A program made the translations under genes and the position numbers. The notes beneath the pieces were generated by a model. It was not told where the DNA came from. It worked only from the letters and a program-made list of their open reading frames with translations, and made no database searches. A DNA stretch of 38,601 nucleotides, taken from Clostridiales bacterium (GTDB lineage Bacteria > Bacillota > Clostridia > Christensenellales > CAG-138). Within the stretch, counting starts at the first letter, position 1, and each line of letters begins with the position of its first letter. The stretch is from NCBI GenBank assembly GCA_004556165.1, contig SFIR01000013.1, positions 1 through 38,601 of the forward strand, in the 5' to 3' direction. Below, piece by piece: positions 17,086-24,166 of this stretch.

Positions 17086-17114
17086 ATTATACCCTCTCTG
17101 ATAATTTTTGTCAA
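17086..17114 (-). promoter_or_regulatory. Consensus sigma-A promoter for the glycosyltransferase unit
   Basis: Minus strand TTGACA (plus 17109-17114), 17-base spacer, TATAAT (plus 17086-17091): perfect in both hexamers and in spacing, the best promoter in the window. Start of transcription expected near 17079. Confidence 0.85.
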
Positions 17115-17144
17115 ATGTTTTTATAAAAATGCCGCATGGCAGCC

Positions 17145-17169
17145 AAAAATCCCGACCGTAGGGCCGGGA
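17145..17169 (-). terminator. Terminator after the ApbE-like gene
   Basis: On the minus strand TCCCGGCC and GGTCGGGA (plus 17162-17169 and 17150-17157, one G-U pair) form an 8-bp stem with a 4-base loop, followed by TTTTT (plus 17145-17149). It ends the opp operon transcript or that of the ApbE-like gene. Confidence 0.8.
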
Positions 17170-17184
17170 CTCATGTTTCAAATC

Positions 17185-18483
17185 CTATTTTACTATTTCA
17201 ATCACATACTCGGTATCCTCGGCGGAGGACAGCATGGAAGCCCTGCTGTGCGAAGTATTGACGATATACGGCGCCGCGGCAAGGATATAGGATGAATTGG
17301 TATCCCCATCCGGGATAGCAGCGATAAGCTGCCGCAGGGATTCGGCATCCTTGCAGCTATACATCTCTATACACCGGAGGCAAGCTTCGACTATATCGCC
17401 GCTGTACGAAACGGTACTGGCGTTAAGTAGGAACTCATTCATTTCCGCAGTCAGCAAATTGAAATGCGGATGCCTCAGGAGCGTTCCGCCCTCTGTTTCA
17501 AGCTCGTAATATCCTCCCGCTTCGGAATCAATTGCATACGATGTGAACTGGCACAGAGCAGCACCCGGCTGTGATGCAATCCCGGCGCAATACTGCACCG
17601 AGCCGTCCTCGGCGCGGCCGTACATAAGGAAAGCTGCCTCGCTGCTTTCGGAGAGCGTACATGTGAGTCCGCTGTCGGTTGCGATGAATCCGGTGGTAAC
17701 GCCTGCGTCATTGAGAGTACGGGTCAGGTATCTCAGGATGAATGCTTCACGCATGATATTCAGGTCGAGCACGGGGCCTTCCAGTTCGAGGTCCTCTATC
17801 AGCTGCCGATATTCCTGCGAAATATTGAAGCATACGGTATGCTTTGCTTCGTCCACAATCTCAAACGAGAAATTATCAAGATTCGCTGTCGCTTCGGCGA
17901 GCTTTTCGAGGCGTTCCGCTTCATACGGGTCGTTAAGAGGGTCCACTTCGGATGGGTCATCGAGATACAGGATGCTGTTCCACTCCTGCGCGAGTAATCC
18001 TGCAAACATATTATAGCCCGTGCCTCTGCAGGTGAATTCGTATGCGTCTGTGAGAATATTGAACAGCTCCGAGGATACCGAAATATCTTCGCCCATATGC
18101 TGATTGAGCATCGCAATATTGTTGTAGCCGTCATAATTCGTTTCGGCATCAACCATGCAGTAGATCCATTTAAGGCCATTGGAATATGCGGTAGTGGCGT
18201 TATTGTTCTTAACCCTTATCTCGTCCGATTTGCCGTCGAAATAACATGTCAGTGTAATACCGTTTGCATATCCGGGCACGAGATCATCGGCGGATGCCTT
18301 GATATCATAGTATCCCGGTTCCTTTTTGACCCACTGACTGATACCGATAGAGAATGAAACGATTGCGATTACGGTCACAATGACAAAGCAGATTATCCGC
18401 AGCGTTTTATGCTTGACGCTGACTTCGATCTTATCCGACTTCTTCTTTTTATTCTTTTTTTCTTTTCTCTTTTCTGTTTCCAT
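17185..18483 (-). CDS. Membrane-anchored protein, probable degenerate ApbE-like
   Basis: 432 aa. A lysine-rich cytoplasmic head (1-27) and one transmembrane helix (29-49) place the rest outside. The outer part follows the layout of FAD:protein FMN transferase ApbE: a LNQHMGEDISVSSELFNIL segment (126-144), then a Gly-rich stretch, LDNFSFEI (202-209), and LDLNIMREAFILRYL (239-253) at the position of the ApbE LDLGGIAKGYAxDR block. The catalytic/flavin residues of that block are absent, so enzyme activity is doubtful. The assignment rests on pattern only. Start ATG 18481-18483 lacks a strong ribosome binding site. It follows oppF by 59 bases with a strong hairpin between, so it may be the last gene of the opp operon, with a possible role as an accessory surface protein. 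Confidence 0.5.
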   Translation of the reverse strand: METEKRKEKKNKKKKSDKIEVSVKHKTLRIICFVIVTVIAIVSFSIGISQWVKKEPGYYDIKASADDLVPGYANGITLTCYFDGKSDEIRVKNNNATTAYSNGLKWIYCMVDAETNYDGYNNIAMLNQHMGEDISVSSELFNILTDAYEFTCRGTGYNMFAGLLAQEWNSILYLDDPSEVDPLNDPYEAERLEKLAEATANLDNFSFEIVDEAKHTVCFNISQEYRQLIEDLELEGPVLDLNIMREAFILRYLTRTLNDAGVTTGFIATDSGLTCTLSESSEAAFLMYGRAEDGSVQYCAGIASQPGAALCQFTSYAIDSEAGGYYELETEGGTLLRHPHFNLLTAEMNEFLLNASTVSYSGDIVEACLRCIEMYSCKDAESLRQLIAAIPDGDTNSSYILAAAPYIVNTSHSRASMLSSAEDTEYVIEIVK

Positions 18484-18499
18484 TTATTACGTTTATACC

Positions 18500-18525
18500 G
18501 GAACCACCCGATAACGGGTGGTTCC
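18500..18525 (-). repeat. Perfect 11-bp hairpin between oppF and the ApbE-like gene
   Basis: GGAACCACCCG (18500-18510) and CGGGTGGTTCC (18515-18525) around an ATAA loop. No U-run follows on either strand, so it is more likely an RNA-stabilising or processing hairpin, or an attenuator, than a classical terminator. Confidence 0.7.
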
Positions 18526-18542
18526 TATTGCCACAATGCGTA

Positions 18543-19487
18543 TTAGTTTTTGAAGCGGATCTCTTTGTATTTCTCTATCTCGCTTGGGCTTCCGAATACC
18601 ATATGTCCGTTGCCGAGATCGACGAGCTCGGGCTTTTCGACCGAGTAGTCATGCATCTTCGGATCATAGATGAACAGCTTCTTTTCCTTTTCGATCTGAG
18701 GATCGGGAACGGGTATAGCCGACATAAGCGACTTGGTATAAGGATGCAGAGGATGATTGAAGAGTTCTTCCGTTTCTGCAATTTCCATGATGCGGCCCTT
18801 ATAGATAACAACTATCCTGTCGCTGATGAAGCGAACGATGGAAAGGTCATGAGCGATGAACAGGTAAGTCAGACCCTTTTCCACCTGGAATTTCTTCAGG
18901 AGGTTCAGAACCTGTGCGCGGATGGAAACATCGAGAGCAGAGATTGGCTCGTCGGCAATGATGAATTCAGGTTCCATTACAATGGAACGGGCGAGACCGA
19001 CTCGCTGACGCTGTCCGCCGGAAAACTCGTGGGGATACCTTGTCAGGTGCTCCGGGAGCAAGCCGACATCCTTTGTGACCTTTTCGATCTTGGCCATTCT
19101 GTCCTTCTCATCCTTGTAGAGATGGAAGTTATAAAGGCCTTCGGAGATTATGTATTCAATGGTGGCACGCTCATTCAGTGAAGCCGCAGGGTCTTGGAAG
19201 ATCATCTGTATTTTCCTGATAACTTCGCGATCATCCTTCCTTGACAGCTTACCGGAGATTTTTTTGCCCTTATAGTAGATTGCGCCGGCACTGCAGGGGT
19301 TGATTCTGACTATTGCGCGGCCGATGGTCGTCTTGCCTGAGCCGGATTCACCTACAAGTGACAGGGTCTCCCCTTTGTAGATGTCAAAGCTGACATTATC
19401 CACTGCCTTGAATGCTTTTTTGCCCTTACCAAAGACAACATCGAGATTTTGAATTGACAATACAACTTCTTTATTGTTCTGTTCCAT
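18543..19487 (-). CDS. oppF: Oligopeptide ABC transporter ATPase OppF
   Basis: Second ATPase of the oligopeptide importer. The 314-aa protein has normal OppF length and motifs: Walker A GESGSGKTTIGRA, Q-loop FQDP, signature FSGGQRQRVGLARS, Walker B FIIADEPISALD and the H-loop AHDLS. The C-terminal OppF extension HPLHPYTKSLMSAIPVPDP is present. Start ATG 19485-19487 follows AAGGAGATAACAT. It lies 11 bases after oppD. In contrast to OppD it carries no insertion. Confidence 0.95.
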   Translation of the reverse strand: MEQNNKEVVLSIQNLDVVFGKGKKAFKAVDNVSFDIYKGETLSLVGESGSGKTTIGRAIVRINPCSAGAIYYKGKKISGKLSRKDDREVIRKIQMIFQDPAASLNERATIEYIISEGLYNFHLYKDEKDRMAKIEKVTKDVGLLPEHLTRYPHEFSGGQRQRVGLARSIVMEPEFIIADEPISALDVSIRAQVLNLLKKFQVEKGLTYLFIAHDLSIVRFISDRIVVIYKGRIMEIAETEELFNHPLHPYTKSLMSAIPVPDPQIEKEKKLFIYDPKMHDYSVEKPELVDLGNGHMVFGSPSEIEKYKEIRFKN

Positions 19488-19498
19488 ATGTTATCTCC

Positions 19499-21301
19499 TT
19501 AGGCATCAAATTCCACATTGGATTTAAGCATTTTCTCATGCAGATTCCGGATATTGGACGGTATCTCAACCTTAGGCGCCCTCGGGTCAAGCAGCCATGT
19601 CTTTGCAAAATGCGTTTCGCTGACCTGAAACATCGGGGGTTCCTTCTCAAGGTCGATAGCCATAGCATACATGTTTCTCGGCGCAAACGCATCGCCCTTG
19701 ATCTTATTATACAGGGAGGGCGGTGTACCGGGGATTGAGAACAGGTCCGTTCCTTTTTCGCTGAGCTGGGGCAGTGAAGAGAGCAGAGCCCAGGTGTACG
19801 GGTGACGGGGATCATAGAATATCTCCTCAACCGTACCTATCTCTACGATCTGGCCTGCGTAAAGCACCGCGACACGCTCCGCAACGTTTGCAACAACGCC
19901 GAGGTCGTGGGTGATGTATACCGTGGTGAAGCCGAGATCATGCTGGAGATCTTTGATAAGGCGGATGATCTGAGCCTGAATGGTAACGTCGAGAGCGGTG
20001 GTTGGTTCATCGCAGATGAGGATCTTGGGCTGACAGCTCAATGCAATCGCGATAACGATACGTTGGCGCATGCCGCCGGAATACTCAAACGGATAATCGT
20101 CAAAGCGCTTCTCCGGATCGGGTATGCCGACCTTCGCCATGATGTCGAGGGTACGCTTCTTGGCTTCCTCATTCGAGCACTTCTGATGCTTGAGGATAAC
20201 TGTCATGATCTGCTTACCGATCGTGATTACGGGGTTGAGTGAGGTCATGGGATCCTGGAAAACGGTTGCGATTCTGCGTCCGCGAATCTTCTGCCAGTCC
20301 TCGGTGTACTTAATCTTTGAGCAGTCCACGATTGCGTAGCCGTGCAGGGTCGAGGTTTCCTCATCATAGGAACGATACTCAACGCGGAAGGTAGCAACAT
20401 TGAAGAGGTTGTTCAGAACCTCGGGGTTGTTGAGATCCATGCCGAGCTCCATTGCGCTCCTGAATGCCTTTCTGAGCTTGAAGATGAACTTTATCCTCTG
20501 CTTGAGCGGATACCTTGCGATGGAAAGAAGAATTTCATTTGCAATCTTTGTGTTGCGCTCAATGACTTCGGATTTGAGGCCATAGGGGTTTTCGGGATTA
20601 TCCGGAGTATTTATCTTGGTTTTGCGAAGCGCCTCAAGCCTTTTTATCTCCTCCTTATCGGCAGCCACCCGTGCGGAATCCGACATGTATTCAGCTTTAT
20701 GCTTCTTCTCAAGATTTGCTTCCGCATCCTGTACGGTCTTGCGTTCGGCGGTCAGGCTTTCAATAAGGGCTTTGAGCTTGGCGATCTCGGCTGCGTCCTC
20801 GGGATTCTTTGAATCAAGAGTCTGCATGTAGTTGTTCCTATCAACAATGGTATCGGTCAGTTTCTTTATCTTGACTGAATACTCGGCAGCCTCCTCTTCG
20901 TTGACAGTGCAGGCAGCCTTTATCGCGTTTTTCTTTTCGATTATCTCATTTTTCTCCTTTGCGCCGCGCTCCAGCACGGAATACCGGTTCAGCATCTTTT
21001 GGTACATGCTGAGCTTTCTCCTTTTTGAGTGGGTCACCACGACATCGGTCTCGGAGATCTCATCATCGGAAAGAATGATGGTGCCGTTTGAAATAAAGCC
21101 GTTGTTCTCAAGCATACCTGCAAAGGTCTTGGTGAGAACGGATTTACCCGAGCCGGATTCGCCTACGATAGCGAGAGATTCATTCTCGTATACGTCAAGG
21201 GATACATTTCGGATAGCTGTGAGTATCCTGCCGCGGACATTGAATTTGACCTCAACATTGCGGAGTGAAAGGAGTACTTTCTTTTCATTAGTCTTTTCCA
21301 T
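19499..21301 (-). CDS. oppD: Oligopeptide ABC transporter ATPase OppD with a large insertion
   Basis: First ATPase of the importer, 600 aa where OppD is normally ~330. Walker A GESGSGKS is at 47-54, but the Q-loop FQDP does not come until 348-351; signature YSGGMRQR (407-414), Walker B ILICDEPTTALD (427-438) and H-loop THDLG follow normally, and the C-terminal part is standard. The ~255 extra residues (about 80-335) sit where the short strand before 'IRGRxIxxVFQDP' should be. They are rich in Lys, Glu and Ala heptads (at 113-230, probable coiled coil), then a basic helical part and a segment with FRVEYRSYDEETSTLHGYAI. No frameshift is needed: the frame is open throughout. Start ATG 21299-21301 follows GGGGGTGAGATA. 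Confidence 0.93.
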   Translation of the reverse strand: MEKTNEKKVLLSLRNVEVKFNVRGRILTAIRNVSLDVYENESLAIVGESGSGKSVLTKTFAGMLENNGFISNGTIILSDDEISETDVVVTHSKRRKLSMYQKMLNRYSVLERGAKEKNEIIEKKNAIKAACTVNEEEAAEYSVKIKKLTDTIVDRNNYMQTLDSKNPEDAAEIAKLKALIESLTAERKTVQDAEANLEKKHKAEYMSDSARVAADKEEIKRLEALRKTKINTPDNPENPYGLKSEVIERNTKIANEILLSIARYPLKQRIKFIFKLRKAFRSAMELGMDLNNPEVLNNLFNVATFRVEYRSYDEETSTLHGYAIVDCSKIKYTEDWQKIRGRRIATVFQDPMTSLNPVITIGKQIMTVILKHQKCSNEEAKKRTLDIMAKVGIPDPEKRFDDYPFEYSGGMRQRIVIAIALSCQPKILICDEPTTALDVTIQAQIIRLIKDLQHDLGFTTVYITHDLGVVANVAERVAVLYAGQIVEIGTVEEIFYDPRHPYTWALLSSLPQLSEKGTDLFSIPGTPPSLYNKIKGDAFAPRNMYAMAIDLEKEPPMFQVSETHFAKTWLLDPRAPKVEIPSNIRNLHEKMLKSNVEFDA

Positions 21302-21316
21302 TATCTCACCCCCTGA

Positions 21317-22291
21317 TTACATATGAGTTCTCGGGTCGGTAGCGTCCGCAAGGTTCTGACCCAAGAGGTACAACACGATGGTAATGATCGCGGAGATGGA
21401 AACCGGAGGCCAGAACGTCCACGGATAGGTCATGAAGGCGGTCTGAGCTACCGAGATCATACGTCCGAGTGAAGGAATGTTTGCACTTAGGCCGATACCG
21501 ATATAGGTCAGGAAAACTTCCGAAGATATATAGGACGGCAGCTCCGTTGCAAGGATAGTAACTATAACGGATACCAGGAAGGGAAGAAGGTTCTTCGTCA
21601 CAATCCTGTTGATCGGGGTACCCAGGCACTTGGATGCGAGGGAGTACTCGCGGTCACGGATGATCATAACCTGTGTTCTGAAGAAGTACGCAATACTCAG
21701 CCAGCCCGTTATCGTAAGAGCAAATACGAATGGCCAGAAGCCCGAACCGATTATGTAGACGAGAACGGATATGAGCAGCAGATACGGCACATTTGCAATT
21801 ATATTGTAAATGACGATCATTATCTGGTCAAACTTCTTTGAATAGCCCCAAATCGCACCGACGATAATACCGACGGTCATATTGATCGCTGCGCAGATGA
21901 TTGCGAGGGACAGCGATGTCCTTGCCGAAGCAAAGATACCGTAGGAAATGGAGTTGCCGGTCGAGCCCGTACCCAACAGGTATTTGAAGCTGAAGCCGTA
22001 TTTCGCAATGGCGGCAGCAGGGCTGAGGTTGAAGGAGGATGCGTCCGTAACATTCTCATATTCGTCATAGTGACAGAATGAGGGAATAATGAACGCGGTG
22101 AGCATTACAATCAGGAAGAGTGAAATAAGGAAATAATTGGACTTCTTCCTGAAGAACACACGAAGAACCGAACGGCTGTAGGAATAGCGCGGTGCAATGA
22201 TCTTCTCGGATGCAACAGCATCGTTTCCGACGATTCGGAACAGAGAATCTTCATTCACAGTTTCATTTTCTTTAATAATTTCATTATTCAT
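21317..22291 (-). CDS. oppC: Oligopeptide ABC transporter permease OppC
   Basis: Inner-membrane permease of the importer. The 324-aa protein has a cytoplasmic N-terminus of ~55 residues, a first helix (FLISLFLIVMLTAFIIP), an outer loop, and five further helices in the BPD_transp_1 domain. The EAA-type coupling loop reads EYSLASKCLGTPINRIVTKNLLP, and the C-terminus AQNLADATDPRTHM-like ending (GQNLADATDPR) is classical for OppC/DppC. Start ATG 22289-22291 overlaps the oppB stop by one base (TAATG). Unlike OppB and OppD it shows no unusual insertion. Confidence 0.95.
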   Translation of the reverse strand: MNNEIIKENETVNEDSLFRIVGNDAVASEKIIAPRYSYSRSVLRVFFRKKSNYFLISLFLIVMLTAFIIPSFCHYDEYENVTDASSFNLSPAAAIAKYGFSFKYLLGTGSTGNSISYGIFASARTSLSLAIICAAINMTVGIIVGAIWGYSKKFDQIMIVIYNIIANVPYLLLISVLVYIIGSGFWPFVFALTITGWLSIAYFFRTQVMIIRDREYSLASKCLGTPINRIVTKNLLPFLVSVIVTILATELPSYISSEVFLTYIGIGLSANIPSLGRMISVAQTAFMTYPWTFWPPVSISAIITIVLYLLGQNLADATDPRTHM

Positions 22292-23877
22292 TATCTTCCG
22301 CCGCCTCCTTCGTCTGAGAGACTGATTCTCGGGTCATACTTAGCGAGCAGTACGTCGCCAAGGATGATGGAGAGAATGGATAGTGAAGTGTAGAATACGG
22401 TACATGCAACGATTACGCCGTTGTCATGCGCATTCAGCGCCGTTGTCAGAAGGTTGCCGACGCCGGGAACGCTGTATACACGCTCGGTGATAATTGCACC
22501 CGTCAGACATAGGATAATGTTGCCGGGTATGCCGTGTACCAGAGGGATCAAAGCATTTCTTGAAATATGGATGCGGTATATCTCACGCTCGGACAGGCCC
22601 TCGGCACGGGCAAACTTGACGTAATCCGAGTTCATCTGGTCTATCATATAACGCCTCATCCACTTCATCGTGCTGCCGATTGAGGGGAGTGCAAGCGAAA
22701 TCGTCGGAAGGATATATGCCATCCACTTGACCTCTGCATTTGCAAACTTATACGGCAAACCGAACGCCTTGGTCATGAGAGCTGCAAACATGAAGATGTA
22801 TGCGAGCGAGGGAACCGACATAATGAAAATAATGTAAGCATTACCTATCTTATCGGCAAGGCCGTCCTTCTTGCGGGCAATCAGGATGCCGAGAGGCAGA
22901 CCAATTATGTATTGAAGGATTGTTGCAATCAAACCGATAACAAACGAATTTTCAATGATAGAAAGCCCGCCGCGATTATAGGAATAGACCGTGTATTTAT
23001 CCGGGAACTTAGCAAGCTCATCTTCGCTGAGGGTGCCGGTATTATATGTGAGCGAATGGAAATCAATAGCCGTCTCCTCGTATTGATCCGTCCCTATCAT
23101 CGTCGGATACTGCTGGAGCGTTGCTTTAATATCGCCCGTCGGATTATTGATAACGGTTGTAATCTCCTGGTCGCGGTAGGTCGTGTAGGATGTGCCGAGG
23201 TTAATATGAATCCAATTCTGGTGGATGAACGGGAACCTGCCGTCAAAATAGAGCAAATATTTATGATGTGTACCCGAGCCGACTATCGCAAACAGTCCGG
23301 AATACGGGTCCTTTTCGAACCTGACATAGCGATCGGTCAGTTCTTCATCCTGAACCATATCGGTGGTTTCAACAGAGAAGAAATTCTTAATGTAGTCCCA
23401 CAGGCGGAAGAAAACATTGCGCTCGGTAACTGCGATCAGGTATGCTTTACCGCCCTTCTGCAGCCTGCCGTTATTGTACCTGACGGGCTCATAGTATTTA
23501 ACTTCGCACCCGCTCTTGCTGCTATACTCCTCATAGAATTCCTTAACGGTTTCATTTTCCATGTAGGTCTCGGGATCCTGAATTGCCTGGATGTCCGCTT
23601 TATAGCCGTCGTCCTTATCGTAACCCTCGCCGACCTTTTCAACATACTTGTTTTTAACGAACATAGCATAATCAACATAGGTACAATACCCATACTTCTG
23701 GTACTGGTTATACTCGTAAATTGTGCGTTCGTTATTGGATTTTTTATTCCACATATCATCCGTCTGGAAGATAACATCCCTATGGATACAGGTGTATACA
23801 AGGAACATTACAACCATAACGACAACAAGAAGCGAAAAGATCGAGAACAGTATACGCTTAAGCATGTATTTTTTCAT
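22291..23877 (-). CDS. oppB: Oligopeptide ABC transporter permease OppB with enlarged outer loop
   Basis: Permease subunit, 528 aa where OppB is usually ~310. The first helix (about 11-30) is followed by roughly 180 extra residues before the conserved 'HINLGTSYTTYRDQEI' block that normally follows the first helix within ~100 residues. The extra domain faces outside and is rich in Tyr, Asp, Glu and Lys. The rest is standard: a BPD_transp_1 domain with coupling loop VKFARAEGLSEREIYRIHISRNALIP and a C-terminus DVLLAKYDPRISL. The start is uncertain: ATG 23875-23877 has no clear Shine-Dalgarno. A TTG at 23890-23892 in the same frame is the alternative, with an AGAGAGAGGA site separated from it by a small hairpin. 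Confidence 0.88.
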   Translation of the reverse strand: MKKYMLKRILFSIFSLLVVVMVVMFLVYTCIHRDVIFQTDDMWNKKSNNERTIYEYNQYQKYGYCTYVDYAMFVKNKYVEKVGEGYDKDDGYKADIQAIQDPETYMENETVKEFYEEYSSKSGCEVKYYEPVRYNNGRLQKGGKAYLIAVTERNVFFRLWDYIKNFFSVETTDMVQDEELTDRYVRFEKDPYSGLFAIVGSGTHHKYLLYFDGRFPFIHQNWIHINLGTSYTTYRDQEITTVINNPTGDIKATLQQYPTMIGTDQYEETAIDFHSLTYNTGTLSEDELAKFPDKYTVYSYNRGGLSIIENSFVIGLIATILQYIIGLPLGILIARKKDGLADKIGNAYIIFIMSVPSLAYIFMFAALMTKAFGLPYKFANAEVKWMAYILPTISLALPSIGSTMKWMRRYMIDQMNSDYVKFARAEGLSEREIYRIHISRNALIPLVHGIPGNIILCLTGAIITERVYSVPGVGNLLTTALNAHDNGVIVACTVFYTSLSILSIILGDVLLAKYDPRISLSDEGGGGR

Positions 23878-23894
23878 AAATCGTAACCGCAAAC

Positions 23895-24075
23895 TCGGCT
23901 CTTGCCGAATTCGTCCTCTCTCTCAATAATTGTTGGCGGAACCTTTACCGGACAGCCGGGATTATGACAGGTTCCCGCCGGAAGACCGTTTAAGTCTGAA
24001 ATAATTGGTTTAGTTGGTGTGTCTATCGGCTTTCTTCGCATGGGAAGCCTCATTGCCGTTTAGCTTCCCATGCGA
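23895..24075 (-). repeat. Two hairpins in the oppA-oppB gap and one at the oppB start
   Basis: The gap of about 280 bases has no gene. It holds TCGCATGGGAAGC (24036-24048) with GCTTCCCATGCGA (24063-24075), a perfect 13-bp stem with a 14-base loop. It also holds an imperfect stem GGCGGAACCT (23935-23944) with AGGTTCCCGCC (23969-23979), and a small TCGGC/GCCGA hairpin (about 23895-23911) just before the oppB start. None is followed by a U-run. With the terminator-like stem at 24106-24135 they separate the binding-protein mRNA from the permease mRNA. Confidence 0.7.
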
Positions 24076-24099
24076 GGAATCAATGAAAGTGATAAAAGA

Positions 24100-24135
24100 G
24101 ATGAACGCATAGAACGGGGGTGCCCGTTCTATGCG
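24100..24135 (-). terminator. Terminator-like hairpin right after oppA
   Basis: CGCATAGAACGGG (24106-24118) and CCCGTTCTATGCG (24123-24135): perfect 13-bp stem, 4-base loop, about 30 bases past the oppA stop. On the minus strand it is followed by TTCATCTCTTTT, a broken U-run, so readthrough into oppB is plausible. Confidence 0.7.
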
Positions 24136-24166
24136 CCATAATATTATTTGGTGAACTTACCAAGCA

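Noticed and set aside
16855..17181. 108-codon minus-strand frame
   Set aside because: It crosses the ApbE-like gene's terminator and the consensus promoter, starts without a ribosome site and has a random composition.
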